Below, in pieces: positions 51,193-62,602 of a DNA stretch of 64,000 nt. The position numbers and the translations under genes are program-made. Under the pieces are notes generated by a model. The model was not told the origin of the DNA. It saw only the letters and a program-made list of their open reading frames with translations, and did no database searches. Position 1 is the stretch's first letter. The number at the start of each line of letters is the position of its first letter. This DNA is from Antennarius striatus (Eukaryota > Chordata > Actinopteri > Lophiiformes > Antennariidae), in assembly GCF_040054535.1 (NCBI RefSeq), contig NC_090784.1, forward strand, positions 1,815,001 through 1,879,000, given 5' to 3'.

Positions 51193-51702
51193 GAGAGTTC
51201 CCCTGATGGCCTATTCTGGGCCCTTGGGTGCGACCGGAGGGTCAATCTATCTAACAGTTGGAGGAAGTCAGCGCTATCCATCATTGTTCTCCATATTTGT
51301 GTTCTGTCCAAACCAAGTATTTTTTCTATTGCCGTCCAGGTTTTATTGGGTGTTCACTTGTCAAATAATGTCTGCTTTTGTTAAGCATTGTTCTCTAAAC
51401 GACACACATGGGCCGTGTATTTTAGATACTGTGTTAGGCAGAATTCTGTTATGTGACGAGTGTTTGTGATGTCCCACAGCTTGTCATTTGATATGTGATA
51501 CGCCCAGTTGTTCTCCCCCTGGACTTGTGGGGCAGGGTCTATGCCTGTCTTTTGTTGGGAGTGGGTGGGACTGTTTTTTTCTTGCATATGCTCTGGTCAC
51601 CATGTCAGACATTTTCGATTTTTTGAAGGTCAGCTGCTGTAAACCCGTGAGTTTGGATTTCGTAGTGTAGACACTCTGACGCACACAATTAGGATCTGAA
51701 TA
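51193..51702. other. Unassigned intergenic sequence
   Basis: No gene, RNA or repeat recognised. Confidence 0.35.
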
Positions 51703-52025
51703 CAGTGCACCCTCGCACAGTCATGCATCAAAACTCGCGACTTCACCTCATCGCGGATGTTTGGTAGGTAGTCACGTGATACCGTATGAGCATTCTATTG
51801 GCTGGCTGCATCCAGAAGTGCGCTACGTTCCGTGAATCTTGGAAAGCAACGCCATTCCATGTGACACAAAAGTGCTTCAGACAGTCTATCAGAGTGTGGG
51901 AAAAGGTAATACAGAGAGGAGGTTTAATATCAGTATGGGTGGGTTCATAAACGTTTATATCGCGGAATTCGTTATTTGCGTGTGGTTCGTGGAACGCATT
52001 AACCTCGAGTAATGAGGGAGTACTG
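51703..52025. mobile_element. Tc1/mariner-type MITE, intact copy (323 bp)
   Basis: Starts CAGTGCACCCTCGCACAG and ends CTCGAGTAATGAGGGAGTACTG; the ends are imperfect inverted repeats of the CAGT...ACTG type. Internal landmarks GGTAGTCACGTGATACCGTA and GTGTGGTTCGTGGAACGCATT recur in a second copy at about 56,069-56,195 plus 61,297-61,463, which the piggyBac element splits. No coding capacity. Confidence 0.8.
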
Positions 52026-53362
52026 TTCATGTATGTAACCATATATATCATCAGTGTTTCATTTTTTTTAATGCTGAGGTATTTCTTGAGCGTAGTTCAG
52101 CAGTCAACTTTTCTGTGTTCATATCAGCTGTTTGAGGTAACAAAAATCTTCAAAGCGATGGCCTCAGATTTTAAATATGACATTTTCAGTCCAAATTTTG
52201 AATATGTCTTCTCATGTATAGCGAGGATTTGACTGAGTTCTTTGATAAAATCACAGAAAACCACCACATCATCCGCATATAAAACTTAAGTCACTCTTTT
52301 ATATCCCGTTGCTGCTGCTCTCTTCTGAAAATCACTTCATTTGGCATCTCATACTCTTCAACAGCAATGCCAGTGTCTGGAAAGTTCTCCTTTATTTAAT
52401 ATTTTTCACACCTAAGAACAAAGTCCATGTATATGTTGAAAATTACAGAGCTTTTGAGAGCTCCGTGCTAGCATCTGACAAACCTTTCCAAATGTTTCAC
52501 AGTACCGTTGATGCGTGCCTTTGTACCAGTGTAGAAAAGCCTCAGAATAGACCCCAATTTAGGATGGGACAATCAGATTTCTAGCACACAGATTAGTTCT
52601 TCACACAGTATCCAATCATACACTGCTTTAAGGGCAATAAAACAGAGGAATAGTGATTTTGTTTTCTTCTCAAGAATGTGTCCAGTGATGTATATGACGT
52701 CACACGTGGATCCATTTTTCCTGAATCCAAAATATGTATTCAGCAAAATTACTGTATCTAATAGATCATCCTTATGCTATCAATCCTAAATAACTGGCAG
52801 GATTTTGGACATTGTTGCTATTACTGACCAACCATGGTAGTTTTTGGCGAGGCATTTAAAACCTTTTTTATGAAATCAATTTATTGTAGAGATGAGCCAC
52901 ACACTTGGGATGTTCAGGCATGTCCTTGTAAGACTTAACAAATAAACTAAATATTTCAAAAGTTGTGTAGATTGGGAGTACTTGATTTGTTCTGCATAGA
53001 TGTCTTCTGTGCCCTGGCATTTCCCATTGCTAAGCTTTTTGAAACGAAGATGAGTCCCAAGGTGTCTGGAGGACTCTCATCCACAACAGTCAGGTCTTCT
53101 TGAAGCATCTGAGGAAATTCTTTAGGGTGTACAAGCTCAGCTGCTACTGGAATTCTCAGTGACCGAGGAGCGGTGTGAAGTCGTTTTGTTATTTCATGGG
53201 GTGAATAAACTGCATGTTCTTTCAAAGCTTTCTCAGCAGGGACGTGTGTCTCTTAGCAAGGCAGAATTCTTCCTCTGTGTTTCATTTGTCACTGGCCAAA
53301 TTGATCTTTCTTAACTTTTCCTTGAAATACTCCCTTGAGTGAAATGCACATTTTTCTTCAAT

Positions 53363-53730
53363 TAAGTTTATCAAGTTTTATTTATATAGCACTTAATCAT
53401 AGCAGCAGACATTTCAAAATTTTTTAACAGACAGAAAAACCCAACTGAACCCTCCAGAGCATCAGAGACGGTGGTGGGGAAAAACTACCCGCGATGAGGA
53501 AGAAACTCCGGACAGGACCCAGACTCTTTTGGGCGGCCATCCGCCTCGACCGGTTGGGTGGAAAATAAATAAAAATAAATAAAAGGAAGATCAGGACAGG
53601 GTAAGAGAAAGACACAGAGAGTGAGTGGCAGATAGGCCAGATAGAGTCAGTGTCTTTATGGTTATAGTTAGAACATTGGGGTGGTTGCCTTCAGTACATG
53701 TTCCCCATCATGTTGTTGGTAAATTCAAGC
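53363..53730 (-). mobile_element. Copy of the 3.65-4.38 kb repeat, inserted in the decayed LINE
   Basis: On the minus strand this reads GTTCTAACTATAACCATAAA, CTGTCCTGATCTTCCTTTTA, AACCGGTCGAGGCGGATGGC, TCCGGAGTTTCTTCCTCATC and GTGCTATATAAATAAAACTTG, the same order as in 4,090-4,375. Reverse orientation relative to that copy. Confidence 0.8.
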
Positions 53731-53814
53731 AGGACCCCAGCCGATGGATAGATGAGGGGTGATAATGGTGGGCTCGGAGGTGCAGGTCTACAGTGGTTCT
53801 TATCTCCTTAGAGA

Positions 53815-53880
53815 AGAAGAAGAAGAAGAAGAAGAAGATACACTTTATTGATCCCCAAGGGGAAATTACATTTGAGAGTT
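53815..53880 (-). mobile_element. GAA tract plus LINE/SINE 3' tail remnant
   Basis: (GAA)n at 53,812-53,838, then ATACACTTTATTGATCCCC and AAGGGGAAATTACATTTG. The minus-strand reading AATTTCCCCTTGGGGATCAA is a common fish retroposon 3' tail; compare 34,545. Confidence 0.6.
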
Positions 53881-55060
53881 CTTTCTTATCTATCTGTGCA
53901 TGTGACACTAGTCATTTGGCAACCAATTTTAGGGAATCTTTGTTGGCCCAGGGCTTAGAATTGGACTCTTTCTGTCTGTGGGATGATATCTGTTGAAGCC
54001 TCGGTTATAGCATCCACTATCTTGTGGTTGATGATACAGGATTAACATTATTTTTCAGATGTTGGTAGGCCTTCTAACAGTTCGTCAACTGGCTGTACTA
54101 TATGTTGTCAGATTCTCAGAGAAGGTGTATGTTAAGGTGTACCTGTCACTAGGAACATGACGAGGCTTTACTGATCTCTTATTGGAGATCTCAAGCTGTC
54201 TTCTTTTGGTTGGAAACATTAACATCTAGCATAACAATTCTGTGGTCTGATTGAAATGAGTCACAAACACTGGTGTTTGATTTGCAATTCCTTGTTGTTC
54301 TTTTAACATACCATTCACCCATGGTGTGGTCTAGGTGCCGTTCGTACCCTTTACAGGACTTGTAGTTCCACCCATGTGCACCATTTCTGGTGTCAAACAT
54401 GGAATTCAGGATATATGGTGAGTTGTTGTCAGCCACCTCGAGTAGTTGGTTCCCATTGAAACTTGTTGGGTTCTCATTGTTGTTCCTCCCAATGCAACCT
54501 GTCACCTGGGCTGTCGGTTCTTATCGTAGCATTGAAGTCTCCACGCATAATGATCTCATAAGAATGATAGGACTTTTTGAAATCTGACAGCAGTCTGAAT
54601 AGATTATTGTTAAAAACTTCTTTGGTTGACCTCGCATATTCCTCAGTTGGTGAATAACAGGAGAAGAAAGCATATTTTGGTCTTGTGAATCACCACTTAA
54701 GTAACAAATATTCTGGCCTGTAGGGGGTGTTCTACATCAACCAGTTTCACATGTGGAGCACAATAAGAACACCAGCAAGCCCCCTCTCTTTGATGATCCC
54801 GGCCCTTCAGGATGGGATCATCAAGCTTACTTTTTCCTTGACCAGTGATGCTGGTCTCCTACATGCAGCAAATATTTTGTTTAAGCAACTTTGCTTGCAT
54901 CATTCAATCCACCAGTTTGCTTTCACACTTAACGGTCTGAACATTGATTGTCCCAGCACGTACTTGATGATAAGATGGAATTTTGTCGTTTTTCAGTCAA
55001 GGACAGGGAGACCAAGCTGTGTAGAGGATTGAAATGTTGAACCAAAACTAACAACATTAA

Positions 55061-55929
55061 ATGTCTAGAGTAACTGTCATGGAACGTTTGAATGCTGGGC
55101 CAAAACAACCCTGAATTTGCCAACCAACAAACAGCCCACAGCCCAGTCCCATGGCAATACTCATGCCAAGTGGACAATAAAGTATAGGCATTGTTAAACC
55201 TGTAAAAATTACAGAACACAGACTGTTTGTTCGTAAAATGGAACATCTGAGATGGCAACACCAGCTTTAATGAACAAATTGTTGTTTGAACAACTGACAA
55301 AACAAGATCAAATTAACTGCAGTTGGATTAAAATAGGAAAAGCTCAGAAAAAGCCAATTAGGTGTTTTATTTACAATTTTATGGTTTCCAAACGAGTTTT
55401 CTTCAAATTTAGAGAACATTACGTGGTGTCATACATATCAGCACACAGTTATGCTAACTAAAAGCTATTTTAATGATGTTTGCATATCCTTGATTGCCTG
55501 TGATCTCTTGCCAGCTACCTGGACTTAAATCCTATTTAATGTTAGCCTCTAAACTACAGGCTCACCAGAGCAATGATGGGACCAATCAAACCAGACTGAC
55601 CATCTTCTGATGAATGGGACCTCAACTTGAGAGGAAAGGAAGGAGCCCATGTTGGTAGGGGCTACCATCTGGTTAGCGTGCCACCATGCAACGTGTCATG
55701 GTACAGACGTGATTTGGACTGGAAATGTGGATTGTGAGAGGAGAAATCTTCGGCAACAATTCACACTTTAAATGCAAGCTGGAAAAACAGCCTGAAGCCT
55801 GATTTGTTAATCAGGGAAATAAACCGTATCTTTTCTTTTGACAGTAGATGTGTTTGGAAGAACACGTCCGCACGCTGATAGTAACCATCATTATGTATTC
55901 TCACATTTTGTGTTTTACGTCCTTGCTTT
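55061..55929. other. Unassigned intergenic sequence
   Basis: No gene or repeat recognised. Several short open frames without motifs. Confidence 0.35.
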
Positions 55930-56068
55930 CCTCTAATTTGAGACAGAAATGCAGATAGAAAGATGAAACAAAAAGCACATTACTCTGGCGGCGACAAAGG
56001 GAGTGAAAATGAGATGATCACCCTGATCTTGAGAAAACAAGGTTAAGTTCAAATTTCAACTCTTGTAC
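55930..56068 (-). mobile_element. DR0-palindrome repeat, copy D (decayed)
   Basis: The plus strand reads AAAGCACATTACTCTGGCGG, GAGTGAAAATGAGATGATCA, CCCTGATCTTGAGAAAACAA and GGTTAAGTTCAAATTTCAAC, the reverse complement of copies B and C with mutated half-sites. It abuts the truncated MITE at about 56,069. Confidence 0.75.
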
Positions 56069-56718
56069 TCATCCTGGATTTTTGGAAGGCAGTCACGTGA
56101 TACCGTACGCGCATTCTATTGGCTGACTGCGTCAGGAAGTACGCTACGCTCTGTGAATCTCGGACTTCATTGAGACACAGAAGTGCTTTAAACAGTTAAC
56201 TCTTTGACTGCCAGCCATGTTCAGAGCGTAGAGCTCCATACTGACTTTTGGAGCATTTTCGCTGAACTTTGAAGACCCACCAAATATTGACTTTTCGGAT
56301 TACGTAAACATTGAACATATCTACCAAAACTTTAGACTCTCTTCTTTTATCATAAAAAAGTTTGTTTTTAGCCTCTTTGAGTGTTTAGAAATCGACAGTA
56401 GAACATAGGGATGGTTTCAGCAAAAACACCTAATTTTGACCAAAAAACAGAGAAAACAAGCTGTTTCTGCAGAGAAGCTAATTCAAGCAAAACAGTGACT
56501 GATGTCCAAATATTTTAGCTTCAGTGACACCTCAAGCATCTGAAAAGTTGTTTACTTCTATGAAACAATAAAAACAACACAGGAAAAAAGCTTTTGATGA
56601 CAAAATAACTTCATTTATTCAGATTTAGAACATTTAGAACATAATATAAAACATAACAAAATAATCTATTTACATGTGTGTGAACTATTTACAGATGTGC
56701 GTGTCTCTATGAACGCAA

Positions 56719-59197
56719 TTAGTATTTAGACTTTGTGTGGTAGGCTGTGTAGCACTGTCCTGCGTGCAGGGGTACACAGCAGGACCTGCACCACAATCTG
56801 GTCTCACTCCTTTTGCCCCTTCGTATGCAGACCCTACATTTTCTCGTTGGCTGTGTGTTGTTGCTGGTGGGCCTCAAGCGTTCCAACTGATGCCGGGCCA
56901 TCAGGCCATCCAGCCTGCTGTCTGGGTCTTGGTTTTTGGCTGCCCTGGTTTGTCGGATTGCCACCACCTCCTCTTCCTGCTCCTCCTCCTGCTCCTCCAC
57001 CACATAAGTTCTTTCAGTCCACGATCTCGCCACGCTCCTCATGAAGTCCAAGTGTGTTTTGCACTTCCCTGGGTTCCTGGCCTTGTACAGCACATATGCA
57101 TTGAACACACAAAGCTGAAATAAGTACGCCACAAACTTCTTTGACCAGTTGAGTGTTTTCCGTATGAATGGGTAGTAGGAAATGTTCTGGTAGAGTTTGT
57201 CCACGCCCTTCATGCAGGCATTGTATGCCACAACACACTCCGGTTTGAGCTGACCCACCTTCTTCTTCTTCCCCTTCTGCCACACCTCCACCCTCTGCAT
57301 GCTGTCATGGTGGCAGGTAGTCACCATCCTCACCAGACGCTTGTCCTGCCAGGCCACAACCAGCACCTTGCCATTGTGCACCACCAGTTTCCCCTCCACA
57401 CCCAAGTCAGTCTTTGTCAGCTCCCTTATGATCTGTGGTTTCCCCCCCCCCGTTTCTTCGCAGTGTTCCACAGACATTAGTGTTGGCTTTCATCAACTGC
57501 TCACACAATTTCACAGAGTTATAAAAGTTGTCCATAAAAAGTGTGTATCCGTGTCCTTGGAGACGGTCAAGGAGGGAGAACACTGTGTCTGGGAGTGTGC
57601 TTGACTGGCCAACATAAGGCTTCATGTTAAAGCAATACCCAGTATTGGAGTCACACAATATGTAGGATTTAATCCCACACTTCACCGGCTTCTGAGGGTT
57701 ATACACCTTGAAGGATATGCGGCCACGCCACTGCATCATGCCTTCATCAATGCAGATATTTTCATAGGGCTGATACAGCTCTTTGAATTTGGCTACAACA
57801 TAATCTAAAACAGGACGCACTCTATACATTTTATCTGTGGCGTCTTGTGATGCATTGTTGTTGTAGTGGAGGAACTTCCAGATGAGTTGGAACCTGTTCT
57901 TCGGCATGGTTTTGTTGAAGTATGGAGTGGCGTCCTCTGGATCCACACTCCAATACGTTTCCAGATTCGGCTTTTTGAAGTAACCGGTGATGAAAGTGAG
58001 TCCAAAGAACTGTTTCAGTTCTGGAACTGTCACCGGTTTCCATACCTTCCCTCTGGAGCGTGGCAGAGTGTCGGGATGCGCCTAGAAAAACTGCTGGACA
58101 TACAGGTTTGTTTGACTTGCAATGTGCTGCAGCAGCTCATCGGTGATCAGGAGCTCCAGGAAATCAACCGGCAGCTCAGATTCCAGCTCTGCAGCAGCAT
58201 TCCTGGGTCCAGGGTTTGCCGTAAATGGTATCTTTATGGGCTGCCAGTCACCCTGACGCCAACCAGCATCTTCCTCGGATGACAGCCGTCTCCTTGCTGT
58301 ACACCCTCTGGTTGAGGGACGTCCTCTGCTCGATTTAGGGACTGTAAAATATTGAAATATTAGATTACATTCAAATGTATTGTCATTATACAGTAGTGTT
58401 ATACACTACAATGAAAATAAGTTTGGCATCCAACCAGGGTGCAAATGCAGTTGATTAGGCTAGAGCGTAAGCAAGGAGTAAATGGGTGAGTACCAGGTAG
58501 TATTTATGCAGCCTAATGTGTGTAGGAGTACCATAGTGTACTACAGTTATGTGTATATATACCATTTTCTACTAAATATATATACAAAAGGCATGTTTTA
58601 TTGCTTTGTAATTATTGATTGAATACTTTATTAGCAGGAAACAAGCGAGCACATGTCATAATAGTTTTCACAGTACAGAACAAGATGTAGAGAGATACTT
58701 TTTACCGTCGCGCTTCACTCTCCGCGGCCTCCTGGATTGCGGATCCCGCTGATCAGGACAGGACTCCCTGCTGCTCGCCGACCCGGACGGAAACCACTCG
58801 TCCGATGAGTCCGGGTCGAGTTCCACGTCCGACTCGGAACCACCTGAGGAGTCGGAGTGACCCGGAGGGAACTCGGATGGTCGATGGTCAGCTCCGGGGC
58901 AACGAGCGGTGCTGCACTGGTGGCGTTGCCCGTTGCCCGTTGCCCGTTGCCCGTTGCCGTATGTGGAGCCTCTCCTGAGCCTCCTCCTTCATCCTCCCCG
59001 ATCGCCGACACACTCCTGCCGATGCTGCCAGAAGAGCTCCGTGCCAGTGTCAGCCGCTCAGACCGATCACCTCCACGCTCCCGTCTCTCCATCTTCCAGC
59101 CCGTAATCCATCGGCGTGTTTCTTCTTCATGTGACCGATCTGAGATGAACCCAAGTGCCCCCCCCCGCCCAGCGGCAGATCCGAAGTCTTCTTCCAT
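56719..59197 (-). pseudogene. piggyBac transposase, two exons, broken
   Basis: Exon 1 is about 59,197-58,706 (starts MEEDFGSAAGRGG, ends in an acidic stretch with SDVELDPDSSDEWFP). Exon 2 is 58,341-56,719. The catalytic DDD set is all present: CIDEGMMQWRGR, TLFMDNFYNS and YNACMKGVDKLYQN. The C-terminal cysteine-rich domain (CRVCIRRGK to CRSCCVPLH to C-TAYH) is also kept. Lesions: an in-frame TAG before AHPDTLPRSRGKV near 58,080, a +1 shift in a run of ten G (57,441-57,451), and probably a frame change within exon 1. A short (CCCGTTG)n repeat lies at about 58,926-58,958. The piggyBac family performs cut-and-paste transposition at TTAA. Damage is slight, so it may have moved fairly recently, or the G-run shift may be a sequencing error. 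Confidence 0.9.
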
Positions 59198-59384
59198 GTA
59201 ATGCACTAATTTATAAATAAGTTTCATTCAATGAAAAATTGTTAAATGTTCTGAATGTGATTGAAGTTTTTTTTTTTTGCACAAAATTCTTCTTCTGAAG
59301 CACTTTAGTGCTTTCATCTAATGTAAAATTGTAAAATGTTTGAATGTGATTAAAGTGTTTTTGTACTTTAATCTTTCTTTCTTT

Positions 59385-59925
59385 CTTTAATGAACAAGAG
59401 AAGCCTGTGTGACAGAGCCCCCACTACCTGGGCCAACAGGAGGACGGGAAATGGACCTGTGGGTCAGGACCTGACCCACAGTGGAGACTTCTATACAAAC
59501 CCCCCCCTCAAGAAAAAACCAGCCGACCTCCAGTGGAGGATTTTACATGGTGCCATCGGTTCCAATGCTTTATCTCTGTTTTCACCCCTGCGGTGTCCAG
59601 ACAGTGTCCCCCCTGTCCCCTTCAGGAGACAGTCTGTCATGCTTTCAGTGAGTGTGGGAGGTTTGCAGTGCTCTTCACTCTTCTGACAAATGTTTTTACT
59701 CTGTTCTTCTTCTGTGTTTTAAGTCCTGTACTTTGAACATGAATGGAGCATTCACCATGGAGACAAGAGCCTCTGTTTTTAGTCTGATTAATGTTAGTTT
59801 TCTTCACTCAGGAATGTTTCTGATGTGAATTCCTTTTTGTGTGAATCTCTTTTGGAGTTTGTGTCAACGTGATTTTCTTGTAATTTGGCTTTTATGAATA
59901 AATGTATTTTTAAAAAAAACTTCTT
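59385..59925 (+). mobile_element. L1/Tx1-like LINE 3' end fragment inside piggyBac
   Basis: FYTNPPLKKKPADLQWRILH, then frame-shifted ETVCHAFSECGRFAVLF (a zinc-knuckle-like C-terminal motif), then a tail with TTTGTGTCAACGTGATTTTC and ATGAATAAATG. Same family as 2,155-2,600. A short TTTC-repeat precedes it. Confidence 0.8.
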
Positions 59926-60059
59926 CTTCTTCTGTTTGGTTTATTGGCAGTTTACCCCTTCGTGTCTGGAGCATTAGCGCCACCTACTGAGTCTACGTTG
60001 GAACAGAAGATGGGGCAGTTACAGACTAGAACCCTTTAGTGACGGATCCTCCTAAATTC

Positions 60060-61150
60060 TGTCCATTAACCTTGTTTCCCACATAAAGTCCATCAGTCGC
60101 CCCAGTCTTGCTCTATTGTCAACTTTAGCAGGTTTCCTAAATTAAACGGTTTCCTATCCTTCTCCATCATTGCCTTCAAGGTCTTCCTCTCCTCTTTGTA
60201 TCTCTCACGTTCTATCAACACATGTTTCACTGGTTCTGTTACCCCACACTGTTCACATTTCCCATCTGTGTGTTTACCTATTTTGCACAATGTTTCATTC
60301 AGCCCTGTATGCCCGATCCTTAACCGAGTTAATGTTGTTTCCTTCCGGTTCCTTCCAATCCTTCTTCCCTCTCCCACCTGTCTCTGTATTGAAAATAAAT
60401 GCCTGCCCGTTTCTGCCAACTCCCAGTATTCCTGCCACTGTTTCTGACTGTATTTTGTAATGAGTGCCTTCCCTTCTGCTTTGCTTAAACTGATTTGCAG
60501 GTCTACGTCTTGTTGCCTTAATGATTGCTTTGCTAACATGTCTGCCTCCTCATTTCCTTCTATTCCCACATGGGCAGGAACCCACACAAAACTCACCCCC
60601 AGCCCTCTCCTCCCGATTTCATACAGATTACAAATATTAGATCTTGTCTACATGAATTCATGGTTTGTATGCTTGAGAGAGCTGCCCAGCTGTCTGATGC
60701 TATGACTGACTTTTCCCTCCCATGCGTTTTTATCCACTGTAATGCTATTATTATCCCTACTAATTCTACTGCATACACTCATATGTGATCTGAACACCGC
60801 TGCTTTATTCTAATTTTCCTGTATGGGTATATACTGCAGCCCCAGGTCGGCCAGTATCTGGGTCTTTTGATCCATCTGTGAATATCATTTGATCATTGCC
60901 ATGTTTCTCTTCCAAGTATTTCATGGCTATGAACCCAGCTGTGCTTTGTCTCTTCGTTTCCTTAAGAAGTTTCTTGATTTCCAGATTTACTTCTGGCATC
61001 ATAAACAACCACGGGGGGATCCTTGATACTGGAACCGTTTTCCCAACATGAATCCGGCTTAACCCTGCCCTTTCTGCAGCTCCATCCCCAATTCTACCCA
61101 AACTGGCTGCACTGCTGTTTTCATATTCCCAACAATCCCTCGGGGTACCC
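60060..61150 (-). mobile_element. LINE C-terminus with RNase H domain (I/Nimb-type), inside piggyBac
   Basis: In three frames on the minus strand: MIFTDGSKDPDTG (first Asp) near 60,880, VYAVELVGIIIALQWIK (Glu) and VIASDSWAALSSI (Asp) near 60,775-60,660, then VWVPAHVGIEGNEEADMLAK (last Asp) near 60,585. These are the four acidic positions of RNase HI. It is followed by TTLTRLRIGHTGLNETLCKI and CEQCGVTEPVKHVLIER, the usual C-terminal CCHC-like segment. RNase H after RT is found in I-group LINEs. Only the 3' part is present, broken by frameshifts. Confidence 0.85.
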
Positions 61151-61463
61151 TTTGTGGGGTGATCCTCTCCGTGCCCCTTTATATTAACCCAACAACCGAA
61201 GTCTGAAATTCACAGCCCAGGTGTAAGACTTCAATCTGCCCCCTCCCGCAAAAAAAGGTGCAGAAGCCATACGGCGTCTTTGGCAGTCAATGATAAGAGT
61301 GTAGGAAAAGGTAATGCAGATAGAAGGTGGTTATTAACTAATTTAATATTAGTTTAAATTACCGTTAAATAATAAGATAAATAATTTGTCGCTCTATCGC
61401 GGGACTCGTTTATCGCGTGTGGTTCCTGGAACGCATTCACCGCGAGGAACGACGGCGCACTGT

Positions 61464-62602
61464 AACACCTGTTCAGGGACTCATCCATGAAACCTGGCGA
61501 GATATAACCGCAAAACAAAAAGAAACATTTTCAGGAAGCCAGAGGCACTAAAATGTGTTAGTCAGGGTAAAATGCTGAATTCAGGGGTGTCGCGGGAGGT
61601 TGGACTCTCTGACTGCCTTGTTTAACTCATGGGGTTGTCTTTTTCACCCGAATCACCCGTGAAGATATGGAATAATTAGTTTTTAAGAACTTCCACCGTT
61701 CGACAGATTGAAATGACATACACCCAATCAGAGACAACCATTTTCTCCGCTCTTCTCTATTTATCCAATTAGAAGCGCTTATATTGAGAAGTCCCGCCCA
61801 CACGCCGTCCCACTTAGGCGGGCTTCCTGTGGTTTCTGGGCGCTGTTGTTCGGTCCTCGAACCGATACACGACTCCTGTGATTCTTTATCAGTAATGGAA
61901 AACTTTTGTGTTTCTGCCATAACTTTTTCAACTTGACAACTTTTTTGCAGCTGCATGAACCAAAGTGATTGGAAGTAACAGGACTGGAGAGGGGCCGCGG
62001 TCTGTTTTAATGGGGTGTTAAATGTGAGTTTCAGCCCCACTAACGTTTACGTTGAGTCGTCGTCCGGTGGACACGGAGCCGTCGGGACACAACTGCGTTA
62101 CGGCCGGTAGGTGTAAGCAGCAGCATGTCGGCACCTCCTGTAGGCCGTCTGTGGGGAAAACTTTCCTGGAATCTCTGAAAGGACGCCAGTGAGTTGGTGG
62201 AGGCGGTCCGAGGCGGTCCGAGCCGCTTGTTTTTAGCAGGCAGCTAGCATCCCACCGCCGGGAGCCGGTGTCAAAGCTAAGAGTGTCCGCAGGAGGGCTT
62301 CGTGAATACCGCGTCTGCGCTTCAAGTACGCACGGAAATGTCGAGCTTCTGTTTTTGTTTGTGTGGACTTAACCCTGACGCCCTCAAGCTGATATTCATA
62401 AACTGATGTTTGTCCCCAGTAGATCCAGAGTTCTCACCCATCCGGACTGGGTGATTTTTGTGCATTCTAGGTAAAACTAACTTGTACTGTACGTGTATTT
62501 ATTTATTTACTTACTTTTTCTGTTTATTCCAGCACAGCTGATGGTGTTGACCCAAACTGAAGTCCAGCCACAGTGGGCTGGTATCCCTCTGCACTGAAGA
62601 AC
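61464..62602 (+). promoter_or_regulatory. cep192: cep192 upstream region and 5' UTR with CCAAT boxes
   Basis: CCAAT at 61,724-61,728 (CACCCAATCAGAG) and 61,765-61,769, and a GC box-like CCCGCCCAC at about 61,793-61,801. CpG density rises from about 61,800 to 62,350. Paired CCAAT boxes about 40 bp apart without TATA resemble NF-Y-driven cell-cycle promoters. Non-coding first exon(s) must lie here or just downstream; their limits are not determined. A 138-codon minus-strand frame (61,627-62,040) has no known motif. Confidence 0.45.

Larger units (their letters stand above)
52050..55060 (-). mobile_element. Decayed LINE with endonuclease and RT, itself interrupted
   Basis: On the minus strand, in many frames: an APE-type endonuclease (IIMRGDFNATI near 54,560; LDHTMGEWYVKR and SFQSDHRIVMLDV near 54,300-54,220), then, after an interruption at about 53,360-53,880, reverse transcriptase (LRFRKLSNGKCQGTEDIYAE near 53,030, LFLCFIDLKAVYDW near 52,640, LYADDVVVFC near 52,285). 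The order EN then RT and the YADD box identify a non-LTR element. Many stops and shifts. The clade is uncertain. Confidence 0.8.
56200..61292 (-). mobile_element. piggyBac-superfamily element, 5.1 kb, with LINE insertions inside
   Basis: Bounded on the left by TTAA (56,196-56,199) then CTCTTTGACTGCCA, and on the right by TGGCAGTCAATG then ATAA (61,293-61,296), a one-base change from TTAA. TTGACTGCCA-type ends and a TTAA target are marks of piggyBac-like elements. The flanks join into one MITE sequence when the element is removed. It contains a minus-strand transposase pseudogene (56,719-59,197) and two later LINE fragments (59,390-59,925 and 60,060-61,150). Confidence 0.9.
56069..61463. mobile_element. 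Second Tc1/mariner-type MITE copy, split by piggyBac
   Basis: The left part 56,069-56,195 (GGCAGTCACGTGATACCGTA, ATTCTATTGGCTGACTGCGT) and right part 61,297-61,463 (GAGTGTAGGAAAAGGTAATG, GTGTGGTTCCTGGAACGCATT, GGCGCACTG) together match the intact copy at 51,703-52,025. The left terminal repeat is missing, cut by the junction with DR0-repeat copy D. Confidence 0.85.

Noticed and set aside
61627-62040. 137-codon minus-strand frame near the cep192 promoter
   Set aside because: No motif, overlaps CCAAT/GC promoter elements, and no splice logic. Could be chance.
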